Origin: Pseudomonas tensinigenes
GTDB lineage: Bacteria > Pseudomonadota > Gammaproteobacteria > Pseudomonadales > Pseudomonadaceae
Direction of reading: 5' to 3'
DNA: 64,000 nucleotides
NCBI RefSeq assembly: GCF_014268445.2
Contig: NZ_CP077089.1
Location: 3,341,501-3,405,500 of the forward strand
Shown here: positions 1 through 8,483 of the stretch, piece after piece
Numbering within the stretch: position 1 is the first letter of the stretch
How the letters are laid out: every line of letters begins with the position of its first letter
Notes under the pieces: generated by a model
Database searches by the model: none
Told to the model about the DNA's origin: nothing
Seen by the model: only the letters and a program-made list of their open reading frames with translations
Program-made: the position numbers and the translations under genes

Positions 1-276
1 ACCCTTTATTCATATGTTGCCCGCCTTCTTCATCGAGCGCTTCCGTTTGCTCATGTTAGGTGGGAAGAGCCTTCATTGGCTCAACCGGTAACTGACATTA
101 AAAGTAGCATCTGCATGTGAAATTCCTGTGAGATTTTTCAGTTCATTTTGCGATTGCTTCGCATTTTTTGATGTAAGTCACGGCCTACGCAATCATCGCC
201 AAAGGGCCACTACGGATTAGCCATTGAAGCCCGCGCCGAACTTCGGCAAGCTCGGTTCTTTTGCGCCGAGCCCTTT
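1..276. other. Upstream noncoding stretch
   Basis: No convincing gene is seen before the AraC-type regulator. The stretch at about 100-180 is AT-richer than its surroundings and may hold the regulator's promoter, but no clear -35/-10 pair was identified. A reverse-strand frame crossing 217-543 is a shadow of the regulator gene. Confidence 0.4.
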
Positions 277-1092
277 ATGCACGCCGACGAAGACGGCCCA
301 GAACAGACCCAAGCCACGGCGGCCACGGTCATGCGTTATCACCTGAGCTGGAAGCACCGCGACCTCGACAGCGTCATGGCGCTGTACCACCCGGACATCC
401 AGTACAACGATTTCTTCCAGAACCGCGTGCTCGGTCTCGATGAGTTGCGTGAATACGTGCGCGTGAGCATGCCGCGCGAATCCGACGAAGCGCTCGAGCA
501 TTGCGACCGCATTCGCGTCGATGGCAACACCGCGTTCATCCAATATGAAGTGACGCTGCGCGGTGGTGAAGGGTTGGTGTCGTTTCGTTCCAGCGAAGCG
601 ATCACGGTCAGGGACGGCCTGATCTGGCGCGTCAATGAGTACGCTTCATTGGTACGCGCGCAGTCCGCCAGCACAAAGGTACTCAGTCAGCGTCCAGCGG
701 CCAGTCGCCTGGGCCTGTCGCCGCGCCAGTTGAGCTTCATGGCCGAAGACCTGCAGCAGTATTTCGAAAAACAGCAGCCGTACCTCGATCCAGAACTCGA
801 CTTGCAGCGGGTGGCGAAGGAGTGCGGGTACAGCCGCAATCAGATTTCCTATCTGCTCAATCAGGTGCTCGGGCAAAGCTTCTATCGCTATGTCAATCAG
901 GCGCGCCTGCAACATCTGCTGCGCTCGCTGGATAACGCCACGCCACCGCTGCGCATTGATGAGCTGGCCTTCGCTGCCGGTTTCAATTCGTTGTCGGCGT
1001 TCTACAGCTGTTTTCGCCAGCACACCGGCCAGTCGCCCAAGGCCTACGCGAAACAAATTTCTTTGCGGGCACGCGCGCAAGACTTCGACTGA
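277..1092 (+). CDS. AraC-family regulator with N-terminal SnoaL-like domain
   Basis: A 271-residue transcriptional regulator in two parts. Residues about 15-125 look like a SnoaL/NTF2-type alpha-beta barrel (motifs such as DLDSVMALYHPDIQYNDF), the usual small-ligand or sensor module. Residues about 145-265 form an AraC-type double helix-turn-helix with CGYSRNQISYLLNQ and the second helix region FAAGFNSLSAFYSCFRQHTG. It lies 52 bases before an amine oxidase, a cupin and a polyamine-binding protein on the same strand, so control of that unit by an amine-derived ligand is a reasonable inference. The start ATG has only a weak Shine-Dalgarno; a start at 330 is possible but would cut the barrel. 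Confidence 0.85.
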   Translation: MHADEDGPEQTQATAATVMRYHLSWKHRDLDSVMALYHPDIQYNDFFQNRVLGLDELREYVRVSMPRESDEALEHCDRIRVDGNTAFIQYEVTLRGGEGLVSFRSSEAITVRDGLIWRVNEYASLVRAQSASTKVLSQRPAASRLGLSPRQLSFMAEDLQQYFEKQQPYLDPELDLQRVAKECGYSRNQISYLLNQVLGQSFYRYVNQARLQHLLRSLDNATPPLRIDELAFAAGFNSLSAFYSCFRQHTGQSPKAYAKQISLRARAQDFD

Positions 1093-1144
1093 ACACAGCC
1101 ACTAGGATCGACGCCATCGAAGGTTTTCAGTGGCGGAGTCTTGC

Positions 1145-2551
1145 ATGCCGGCGTGGCGCACTATCAGTTTGTGGATGGATCAACTCGATGAGCCGCTGAC
1201 CGCGCGGCCCGAGCTTGAGCGAGATCTGGACGTCGACGTGGCGATCATCGGCGCCGGTTACACCGGATTGTGGACGGCGTACTACCTGAAGAAACTCGCG
1301 CCGGGTCTCGACATTGCGATTGTCGAAGCGCAGACCGCCGGATTTGGCGCCTCTGGGCGTAATGGCGGCTGGCTGATGGGCAACCTGCTCGGCGAGGATC
1401 GTCTGCTGGCCGGGTTGTCGCCAGAGCAACGCCGCGCCTCATTCGATCTGCTGCACAGCATTCCTGATGAAGTCGAAATCGTCCTCGAACGCGAAGGTAT
1501 CAACTGCGATTATCGCAAGGGCGGTGTGCTGTATTGCGCGGCGCGTTACCCGGAGCAGGAAGCCTCGCTGCGTGAATATCTGGACAAACTGCACGCCCAG
1601 GGCCTCACCGACGACGACTACCGCTGGCTCAGCCCTGAACAACTGGCGCAGCAGATCCGTGTGGCCAAGCCATATGGCGGGATTTACGCGCCACACGTGG
1701 CGACCATCCATCCGGCGAAACTGGTGCGCGGTCTGGCGCGCACCGTGCAGAACATGGGCGTGAAAATCTACGAAAACAGCCCGGTCACGCAATGGCAGTC
1801 GGGCAGCTTGCGCACCGCCAAGGCCAGCGTGCGCAGTCGCTGGATCGTGCCGGCCGTCGAGGGTTATTCGGTGACTTTGCCGCCGCTGGGCCGCTATCAA
1901 TTGCCGGTGCAGAGCCTGATTGTCGCCACCGAACCCTTGTCTGCCGCGACCTGGGACGAAATCGGCCTCAGCCGGGGTCAGGCATTCAGCGAGTTCAGTC
2001 GTCAGGTCACCTACGGCCAGCGCAGCGCCGACAACCGCCTGATCTTCGGCGCTCGGGGCGGGTATCAGTTCGCCGGCAAGCTACGCCACAACTTTGATCT
2101 GACCCGCGATGAAGTCGAGCTGCGCCGCTATCTGTTCAGCGAATTGTTCCCGCAGCTGAAAAACGTGCAGATCACTCACGCCTGGGGCGGCAATCTCGGC
2201 ATGTCCCGGCACTTCAAACCGCACATGCTCTGTGATCGCGCCAATGGCATCGCGCTGTCCGGCGGTTATGGCGGGGAGGGCGTCGGCGCGAGCAATCTCG
2301 GCGGCCGCACCTTGGCGGATCTGATTCTCGAGCGCGATACGGAACTGGTTCGCCAGCCATGGGTGCTGCCGGACGGTGGCATTCATGCGCTGCGTGCGTG
2401 GGAACCGGAGCCGTGCCGTTGGCTCGGCTACAACGCGATCATCAAAAGCTTCGTCCACGAAGACCAGACCTTGGCCAATCCGGCGACTGCGCCATGGCGG
2501 CGCAAGCTCGCCAGCCAGGTTGCGGGGTTCATGGAAGGTTTCATGCACTAA
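1145..2551 (+). CDS. FAD-dependent amine oxidoreductase (PuuB / DAO family)
   Basis: A 468-residue flavoprotein of the D-amino-acid oxidase/gamma-glutamylputrescine oxidase family. The dinucleotide-binding motif IIGAGYTGLWTAYYL starts at residue 34, followed by the GFGASGRNGGW signature shared with PuuB and by a C-terminal FAD contact region (LSGGYGGEGVGASNLGGR). Such enzymes oxidise secondary or acylated amines, giving an aldehyde and hydrogen peroxide. The ATG at 1145 is preferred over the upstream GTG at 1130 because GGAG at 1135-1138 is spaced correctly for it. A cupin and a PotF-like protein follow, so polyamine or related amine catabolism is likely; the exact substrate cannot be read. 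Confidence 0.88.
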   Translation: MPAWRTISLWMDQLDEPLTARPELERDLDVDVAIIGAGYTGLWTAYYLKKLAPGLDIAIVEAQTAGFGASGRNGGWLMGNLLGEDRLLAGLSPEQRRASFDLLHSIPDEVEIVLEREGINCDYRKGGVLYCAARYPEQEASLREYLDKLHAQGLTDDDYRWLSPEQLAQQIRVAKPYGGIYAPHVATIHPAKLVRGLARTVQNMGVKIYENSPVTQWQSGSLRTAKASVRSRWIVPAVEGYSVTLPPLGRYQLPVQSLIVATEPLSAATWDEIGLSRGQAFSEFSRQVTYGQRSADNRLIFGARGGYQFAGKLRHNFDLTRDEVELRRYLFSELFPQLKNVQITHAWGGNLGMSRHFKPHMLCDRANGIALSGGYGGEGVGASNLGGRTLADLILERDTELVRQPWVLPDGGIHALRAWEPEPCRWLGYNAIIKSFVHEDQTLANPATAPWRRKLASQVAGFMEGFMH

Positions 2552-2581
2552 AAGCCGTTAATTTAAAAGACAGGTCAGACC

Positions 2582-2926
2582 ATGAGCATTACCCAGTTCA
2601 AAAACACCGCAACCCTGCTACTCGATGAATCCAGTCCGGTAGCCGTACCCCTCGGCGAGCCGGTGGCGATCGCTTCAACCACCAGCGTCGAGCGCGACGA
2701 CGGCGTCGAAACCGGCGTCTGGGAATGCACTCCGGGCCGCTGGCGCCGGCAGATCAACGCGCAGGAGTTCTGTCACTTCATTTCCGGGCGCTGCACGTTC
2801 ACCCCCGACGGTGGCGGCGAAACCCTGCACATACAAGGTGGCGACGCACTGATGTTGCCGGCCAACACGCTCGGTATCTGGGATATCCAGGAAACCGTGC
2901 GCAAGAGCTACGTGCTGATTTTCTGA
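2582..2926 (+). CDS. Small cupin-domain protein
   Basis: A 114-residue single-domain cupin of the type often called (S)-ureidoglycine aminohydrolase-like or DUF861. It has the typical GVWECTPGRWRR and FCHFISGRCTFTPDGG stretches of a double-stranded beta barrel, with the second metal-site half around HIQGGDALMLPANTLGIWDI. It starts 30 bases after the FAD oxidoreductase and ends 59 bases before the polyamine-binding protein, so it is probably in one transcript with them. Proteins of this type commonly accompany amine oxidases in Pseudomonas; the reaction is unknown. Confidence 0.8.
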   Translation: MSITQFKNTATLLLDESSPVAVPLGEPVAIASTTSVERDDGVETGVWECTPGRWRRQINAQEFCHFISGRCTFTPDGGGETLHIQGGDALMLPANTLGIWDIQETVRKSYVLIF

Positions 2927-2985
2927 TTGTTTTGATCCTTTGATTGCCTGCCAACAAAAAAGAAAACCCACACAGGAATCGATCC

Positions 2986-4071
2986 ATGATCCGCAAGACC
3001 CTCGCTCTGGCACCGCTGATGCTCGCTGTTTCCCTTGCTCAGGCAGCGGAAACGGTCAAGGTTTACAACTGGTCCGACTACATCGCGCCGGACACCACCA
3101 AGAACTTCGAGAAAGAGACGGGCGTCGGTGTCACCTATGACGTCTACGACAGCAACGAAACCCTCGACGGCAAGTTGATGACCGGTAAATCCGGGTACGA
3201 CGTGGTGTTCCCGTCCAACCACTTCATGGCCCGGCAGATTCAGGGCGGGGCACTGAAGAAACTCGACAAGAGCCAGTTACCGAACTGGAAAAACCTCAAT
3301 CCGGTGCTGCTCAAAGCCCTGCAGACCAACGACCCGAACAACGAGCACGGCTTCCCGTACCTGTGGGGCAGCACCGGCATCGGCTACAACATCGCCAAAG
3401 TCAAAGCCGTGCTTGGCGACAATGCGCCGGTGGACTCCTGGGACCTGATCTTCAAGCCCGAGTACATGGAAAAGCTGCAGAAGTGCGGCGTGGCGATCCT
3501 CGACAACGGTCCGGAATTGCTCCCGGCGGCGCTCAATTACTTGGGCTTGCCGCACCACAGCAAAAATCCCGAGGACTATAAAAAAGCCGAAGCGCTGTTG
3601 CTGAAGGTGCGGCCGTACGTCAGCTACTTCCACTCGTCGAAATACACCAGTGACCTGGCCAACGGCGACATCTGCGTGGCGGTCGGCTTCTCTGGCGACA
3701 TCCTGCAGGCCGAGAACCGTGCCAAAGAGGCGAAGAATGGCGTCGACATCGGCTACGCGATTCCCAAGGAAGGCGCGGCGATCTGGTTCGACATGGTCGC
3801 CATGCCGGCCGATGCGCCGGACGAGAAGGCCGGTTACGCGTTCATGAACTACCTGCTGCGCCCGGACGTGATGGCCGGCATCAGCAACTACGTGCACTAC
3901 GCCAATGGTAACGAGCAGGCCGACAGCCTGATCGACCCGGCGATCAAGAACGACACCAAGGTTTATCCGAGCCCGGAGATGATGGGCAAGCTGTTTGCGC
4001 TGGAGGCGATGCCGTTGAACATTGACCGGATCCGCACGCGGGTGTGGAACAAGATTCGGACTGGTAGTTAA
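2986..4071 (+). CDS. Periplasmic polyamine-binding protein (PotF/SpuD family)
   Basis: A 361-residue solute-binding protein for polyamine ABC transport. A signal peptide covers about residues 1-20 and is followed by VKVYNWSDYIAPDT, the conserved start of PotF/SpuD proteins. The body shows the usual YDVVFPSNHFMARQI and FPYLWGSTGIGYN ligand-cleft segments. The start at 2986 is supported by AGGAA at 2974-2978 and by the position of the signal peptide; an upstream in-frame TTG at 2944 would add a non-signal extension. No permease or ATPase genes follow, so it would have to feed a transporter encoded elsewhere. The ligand is probably putrescine or a similar amine. Confidence 0.9.
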   Translation: MIRKTLALAPLMLAVSLAQAAETVKVYNWSDYIAPDTTKNFEKETGVGVTYDVYDSNETLDGKLMTGKSGYDVVFPSNHFMARQIQGGALKKLDKSQLPNWKNLNPVLLKALQTNDPNNEHGFPYLWGSTGIGYNIAKVKAVLGDNAPVDSWDLIFKPEYMEKLQKCGVAILDNGPELLPAALNYLGLPHHSKNPEDYKKAEALLLKVRPYVSYFHSSKYTSDLANGDICVAVGFSGDILQAENRAKEAKNGVDIGYAIPKEGAAIWFDMVAMPADAPDEKAGYAFMNYLLRPDVMAGISNYVHYANGNEQADSLIDPAIKNDTKVYPSPEMMGKLFALEAMPLNIDRIRTRVWNKIRTGS

Positions 4072-4094
4072 TCACCCAGGCATACATAAATCCC

Positions 4095-4184
4095 TGTGGG
4101 AGCGAGCTTGCTCGCGAAAGCGGTCGGTCATTCAACATCAATGTTGTCTGGCCCGACGCCTTCGCGAGCAGGCTCGCTCCCACA
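4095..4184. repeat. REP inverted pair
   Basis: Two facing copies of the Pseudomonas REP palindrome (TGTGGGAGCGAGC...CTCGCGAA and its complement) separated by about 40 bases, just after the polyamine-binding gene. Such pairs can fold in the transcript and often act as 3' stabilisers or terminators. Confidence 0.9.
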
Positions 4185-4537
4185 ATGTCTTTCAGCGTTT
4201 AACTGGTTGATATCAATGCACTGGCATCGCACTAATAATGTGCGGAAAAGTGAGACGCGCCTAACAAAAAACAACTTACTCATATTTAATATTTAAATAG
4301 AAAATCGTCAGACAATTAGGCGAAAGCCGCGCAACTAAAACATTCTTTCATCCCCGCGCGCTTTGTTTACGGCAGTTTTGCGAAACAGCCCGATTTGATT
4401 TCAAAAAAATCCTTTACGGCAGATTTCAAATTGTGTCAGGTTTCTTACGCCTTCATTGGGCGAGTGATAGGACGATCTCGCCAGAGAGAGTCCTATCGGA
4501 CAAAAACTGTTCCATTGCTAAACAAGGAAGTGTGTTT
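4185..4537 (+). promoter_or_regulatory. aprA upstream region with TTTACGGCAG direct repeats
   Basis: About 350 bases without a gene, clearly more AT-rich than the neighbours (for example 4255-4300). It contains two direct copies of TTTACGGCAG at 4366-4375 and 4413-4422, 47 bases apart, which could be a regulator's sites. A reading frame extending aprA upstream to 4433 has no ribosome site and is not supported. The promoter of the whole protease-lipase operon should lie here. Confidence 0.5.
4522..4531 (+). promoter_or_regulatory. RsmA/RsmE-type site overlapping aprA Shine-Dalgarno
   Basis: ACAAGGAAGT matches the RsmA/CsrA consensus ACANGGANGT at every fixed position and contains the ribosome-binding site of aprA, 6 bases before the start codon. 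Translational repression of aprA by RsmA/RsmE, relieved by GacA-dependent small RNAs, is known in fluorescent pseudomonads; that it operates here is inferred from the match. Confidence 0.65.
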
Positions 4538-5983
4538 ATGTCGAAAGTAAAAGCGAATGCTATTGATACCGCCGAACAGGCTTTTCAGCTGTCTGCCTTC
4601 AGCTCGGCGTATAACCAGATCAATAGCTTCAGCCATCAGTACGATCGTGGCGGCAACCTCACGGTCAATGGCAAACCCTCCTACTCCGTCGACCAGGCCG
4701 CAACCCAGTTGCTGCGCGACGGTGCTGCCTACCAGGACAAGGATGGCAGCGGCAAGATCGAACTCACCTATACGTTCCTGACTTCGGCATCGTCCAGCAC
4801 GATGTACAAGCACGGGATCACTGGGTTCAGTCAGTTCAGTGCGCAGCAACAAGCCCAGGCCAAGCTCGCCATGCAATCCTGGGCTGACGTGGCCAACGTG
4901 ACCTTCACCGAGAAAGTCTCGGGCGGTGACGGCCACATGACCTTCGGTAACTACAGCGGTGGCCAGGATGGCGCTGCAGCGTTTGCTTATCTGCCAGGCA
5001 CCGGCGCCGGTTATGACGGCACCTCGTGGTACCTGATCAACAGTGGCTACACGCAGAACAAGAATCCGGATCTGAACAACTACGGTCGTCAGACCCTGAC
5101 GCACGAAATCGGCCACAGCCTGGGCCTGGCTCACCCTGGCGACTACAACGCCGGTAATGGCAACCCGACCTACAACGACGCTTCCTACGGGCAAGACACC
5201 CGCGGCTACAGCGTCATGAGCTACTGGAGCGAAAGCAACACCAATCAGAACTTCAGCAAGGGCGGTGTCGAAGCGTATTCGTCCGGCCCGTTGATGGACG
5301 ATATCGCTGCTATCCAGAAGCTCTACGGTGCCAACACCACCACCCGTACCGGTGACACCACCTACGGCTTCAACTCCAACACCGGTCGCGATTTCCTCAG
5401 CGCTTCGTCGTCGAGTGACAAAGTGGTGTTCTCGGTATGGGACGCGGGCGGCAAGGACACCCTGGACTTCTCGGGCTTCACTCAGAACCAGAAGATCAAC
5501 CTCAATGACGCCTCGTTCTCCGACGTTGGCGGCCTGGTGGGCAACGTGTCCATCGCCAAGGGCGCGATCATCGAGAACGCCATTGGCGGTTCCGGCAGCG
5601 ATCTGCTGATCGGCAACAGCGTCGCCAACGAACTCAAGGGCGGTGCCGGCAACGACATCCTCTGGGGTGGCGGTGGTGCTGACAAGCTGTGGGGCGGTGC
5701 CGGTTCGGACACGTTTGTGTTCGCTGCCAGCTCCGACTCCAAGCCAGGTGCGATCGATCAGATCCTCGATTTCGTCAGCGGTCTGGACAAAATCGATCTG
5801 ACCGGCATCACCAACGGCGCCGGCCTGCACTTTGTCAGCAGCTTCACCGGTTCCGCCGGTGACGCGATTCTGACGTCGTCGGGCGGCAACAGCCTGCTGT
5901 CGGTGGACTTCTCCGGGCACGGCGTGGCTGATTTCCAGGTCAGCACCGTTGGCCAGGCAGCCACCAGCGACATCGTGGCGTGA
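4538..5983 (+). CDS. aprA: Secreted alkaline metalloprotease AprA (serralysin, M10B)
   Basis: A 481-residue extracellular zinc protease, close to the usual length of AprA/AprX. The zinc motif [11 protein letters not shown] spans residues 189-199 (ligands H189, H193, H199; catalytic E190), followed by the Met-turn SVMSY with M227 and Y229. RTX calcium-binding repeats ([20 protein letters not shown]) lie near residues 369-388, and the C-terminal uncleaved secretion signal ends in a hydrophobic run. There is no N-terminal signal peptide, as expected for type I export by AprDEF encoded just downstream. The ATG at 4538 is chosen for its strong Shine-Dalgarno. It is the first gene of the protease-lipase operon (aprX of milk-spoilage strains). 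Confidence 0.98.
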   Translation: MSKVKANAIDTAEQAFQLSAFSSAYNQINSFSHQYDRGGNLTVNGKPSYSVDQAATQLLRDGAAYQDKDGSGKIELTYTFLTSASSSTMYKHGITGFSQFSAQQQAQAKLAMQSWADVANVTFTEKVSGGDGHMTFGNYSGGQDGAAAFAYLPGTGAGYDGTSWYLINSGYTQNKNPDLNNYGRQTLTHEIGHSLGLAHPGDYNAGNGNPTYNDASYGQDTRGYSVMSYWSESNTNQNFSKGGVEAYSSGPLMDDIAAIQKLYGANTTTRTGDTTYGFNSNTGRDFLSASSSSDKVVFSVWDAGGKDTLDFSGFTQNQKINLNDASFSDVGGLVGNVSIAKGAIIENAIGGSGSDLLIGNSVANELKGGAGNDILWGGGGADKLWGGAGSDTFVFAASSDSKPGAIDQILDFVSGLDKIDLTGITNGAGLHFVSSFTGSAGDAILTSSGGNSLLSVDFSGHGVADFQVSTVGQAATSDIVA

Positions 5984-5994
5984 TGTAGCAGTGG

Positions 5995-6025
5995 AAAGCG
6001 GCGTGTGATGCGCCGCTTTCTTTGC
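5995..6025 (+). terminator. Hairpin after aprA
   Basis: A perfect 9-bp stem (AAAGCGGCG at 5995-6003 with CGCCGCTTT at 6011-6019) with a 7-base loop and a short T-rich tail. It lies 12 bases after the aprA stop and before inh, so it may act as a partial terminator that makes aprA more abundant than the downstream genes. Confidence 0.75.
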
Positions 6026-6076
6026 TTGCATCGGGTTGGATGGTAAGCAACGCTACACGCCGGAGCGAATATTCCC

Positions 6077-6499
6077 ATGATCAGTAAAGCTTTTACCTAC
6101 AAGGCAATGGCGTGGCTTTCGGCGGCGCTCATGATGATTTCAGGAGAAACCAGTATGGCAAGCAGCCTCAGACTCGAAGAGCCCTCGGTATTTGCGGGGC
6201 AATGGCAAGCGACATTATCTACCCGGGATGATGATCGAGAAGCGCAAAAGCAGCAGGACAAGCCTTCGAATACTTGCCTGATCGACCTTGAATCCAATCA
6301 GACCTTGGGCAAAGGGGCCGACTGTCTCGGTGCCTGGCTTGAGCAAGCCCCGATCGGTTGGTTTCCCGATCCGGACGGCCTGTCGATTACCGGCAAGGAA
6401 GGCTCAAGAATCCAGTTCTTCAGCCGACAACGTGATGGGCTTTATCTGACCACTTTGAAGTCAGGTCTGGTGATTACGCTTGAGCGCGCAGCGCAATAG
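6077..6499 (+). CDS. inh: Periplasmic alkaline protease inhibitor
   Basis: A 140-residue precursor of the AprI/Inh family. A signal peptide ends near residue 28, giving a mature N-terminus SSLRLEEP; this N-terminal strand inserts into the AprA active site in known complexes. Two cysteines, C67 and C83, match the single disulfide of the family, and the GQWQATL start of the beta barrel is present. It protects the periplasm from prematurely active AprA. It sits between aprA and aprD, its normal place in the cluster. The ribosome site is weak, consistent with low expression. Confidence 0.93.
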   Translation: MISKAFTYKAMAWLSAALMMISGETSMASSLRLEEPSVFAGQWQATLSTRDDDREAQKQQDKPSNTCLIDLESNQTLGKGADCLGAWLEQAPIGWFPDPDGLSITGKEGSRIQFFSRQRDGLYLTTLKSGLVITLERAAQ

Positions 6500-6707
6500 C
6501 CTTGACTATCCAGACGGCGACAAAGTTTTAATATAAAGCGCCACGCTATGGTTATAAGTAACGCTGAGTGGCAACTGCGCCGCATTTAATTGCTTGAGTT
6601 GTTGTGAAAGTGTAAGCGGTAGACAAAAAATCAAGTTCCGACGTTGTGCGGTTAATTAATTCGAGTCTCGCCAACGAATGGCGGGAGATATTTTCCAGGA
6701 ATAATCA
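6500..6707 (+). other. inh-aprD spacer
   Basis: About 200 AT-rich bases (for example 6525-6560) between inh and aprD. An internal promoter for the exporter genes is possible, but no clear consensus was identified. No gene is seen. Confidence 0.35.
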
Positions 6708-8483
6708 ATGAAGATGGCGAAGGCCCCAGCCACCGCGCCCTTATTCAAGGCATTGGGTGACTATAAAAGTATCCTGATCAGCGTCGGTTGCTTTACTGCG
6801 CTGATTAACGTGCTGATGCTGGTGCCCTCCATCTATATGCTTCAGGTATATGACCGGGTGCTGTCCTCGCAGAACGAGACCACCCTGGCAATGCTGTCGC
6901 TGATGGTCGTCGGTTTCTTCGCCTTTATCGGCCTGCTGGAAGTGGTGCGCAGCTTTATCGTGATCCGCATCGGCAGCCAGTTGGAGCGCCGCTTCAACCT
7001 GCGCGTTTACCAAGCCGCGTTTGAGCGCAACCTGTTCCAGGGCGAGGGCAACGCCGGGCAGTCGCTGGGCGATCTGACGCACATTCGCCAATTTGTCACC
7101 GGTCCTGCGCTGTTCGCGTTTTTCGATGCGCCGTGGTTCCCGGTCTATCTGTTCGTGATTTACCTGTTCAACGTCTGGCTCGGCGTGCTCGCCACGGCGG
7201 GGGCGTTGTTGCTGATCGGCCTGGCCTGCCTCAACGAATACATGACCAAAAAGCCGCTGGGCGAAGCTGCCGGTTATTCGCAAAAGTCCAGCCAGTTGGC
7301 CACCAGCCATTTGCATAACGCCGAAACCATTCAGGCGATGGGCATGCTCGGTTCCCTGCGCAAGCGCTGGTTCCAGGTGCACTCGCGGTTCCTCGGTCTG
7401 CAGAATCAGGCCAGCGACACCGGTGCGGTGATCAGTTCGCTGAGCAAAACCCTGCGCCTGTGCCTGCAATCGTTGGTGCTGGGCCTGGGCGCTTTGCTGG
7501 TGATCAAGGGCGACATGACCGCCGGGATGATGATCGCCGGTTCCATTCTGATGGGCCGCGTGCTCAGCCCGATCGACCAGTTGATCGCCGTGTGGAAGCA
7601 GTGGAGCGGGGCGAAGCTGGCCTACCGCCGTCTCGATGCGCTGCTGCAAGCGTTCCCGCCGAGTGACGACGCCATGGCGCTGCCGGCGCCGAAAGGCCAG
7701 ATTACTTTCGAACAGGTCAGCGCCGGCCCACCGGGGCAACGCACGGCGACCCTGCAAATGGTCAATTTCAATCTGAATGCCGGTGAAGTACTGGGCGTGC
7801 TCGGTGCATCCGGTTCCGGCAAATCGACGCTGGCCCGTGTACTGGTCGGTGTCTGGCCAACCCTGGGCGGCACCGTGCGCCTCGATGGCGCGGATATTCA
7901 TCGTTGGAACCGCGATGACCTTGGCCCGTACATCGGCTATCTGCCGCAAGACATCGAACTGTTCAGCGGCAGCATCGCTGAGAACATCGCCCGTTTCAGC
8001 GAGGCCGATCCGCAGAAAGTCGTCGCCGCCGCGCAACAGGCCGGCGTGCACGAAATGATCCTGCGTCTACCGCAAGGCTACGACACCCAACTGGGCGAGG
8101 ACGGCAGTGGTTTGTCCGGCGGCCAGAAGCAGCGCGTGGCCCTGGCGCGTTCCATGTATGGCACGCCGAGTCTGGTGGTGCTGGATGAACCGAACTCCAA
8201 CCTCGACACCGTCGGTGAAGCGGCACTGGCCAGCGCCATCGCTGCGCTGAAAGCCCAGGGCACCACGGTGGTGCTGGTGACGCACCGTTCTTCGGTGTTG
8301 GCCCAGGCTGACAAACTGCTGGTGCTCAATGACGGTCGTTTGCAGGCATTTGGCCCAAGTCAGGATGTGCTCAAGGCACTCTCAGGCCAGCAAGAACAAC
8401 AACGGGAAAAAGCTGCGCAGGCACCGGGCGGGCTCAGCATGAGCCGACAGTATCAGCCCTCGACAAGGAATACGGGTGTATGA
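6708..8483 (+). CDS. aprD: Type I secretion ABC transporter AprD
   Basis: A 591-residue inner-membrane ABC exporter subunit (PrtD/AprD/TliD family). The N-terminal half carries six membrane helices; the nucleotide-binding domain has Walker A GASGSGKST at residues 366-374, the signature LSGGQ at 469-473, and Walker B VVLDEP with D493 and E494. It recognises the C-terminal secretion signals of RTX proteins and powers their one-step export. The substrates inferred here are AprA and the two lipases of the same cluster. The last four bases overlap the start of aprE, indicating translational coupling. Confidence 0.97.
   Translation: MKMAKAPATAPLFKALGDYKSILISVGCFTALINVLMLVPSIYMLQVYDRVLSSQNETTLAMLSLMVVGFFAFIGLLEVVRSFIVIRIGSQLERRFNLRVYQAAFERNLFQGEGNAGQSLGDLTHIRQFVTGPALFAFFDAPWFPVYLFVIYLFNVWLGVLATAGALLLIGLACLNEYMTKKPLGEAAGYSQKSSQLATSHLHNAETIQAMGMLGSLRKRWFQVHSRFLGLQNQASDTGAVISSLSKTLRLCLQSLVLGLGALLVIKGDMTAGMMIAGSILMGRVLSPIDQLIAVWKQWSGAKLAYRRLDALLQAFPPSDDAMALPAPKGQITFEQVSAGPPGQRTATLQMVNFNLNAGEVLGVLGASGSGKSTLARVLVGVWPTLGGTVRLDGADIHRWNRDDLGPYIGYLPQDIELFSGSIAENIARFSEADPQKVVAAAQQAGVHEMILRLPQGYDTQLGEDGSGLSGGQKQRVALARSMYGTPSLVVLDEPNSNLDTVGEAALASAIAALKAQGTTVVLVTHRSSVLAQADKLLVLNDGRLQAFGPSQDVLKALSGQQEQQREKAAQAPGGLSMSRQYQPSTRNTGV

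Noticed and set aside
4493..6031. Reverse-strand frame of 512 codons opposite aprA
   Set aside because: Shadow frame created by the codon bias of aprA; no start signal or domain.
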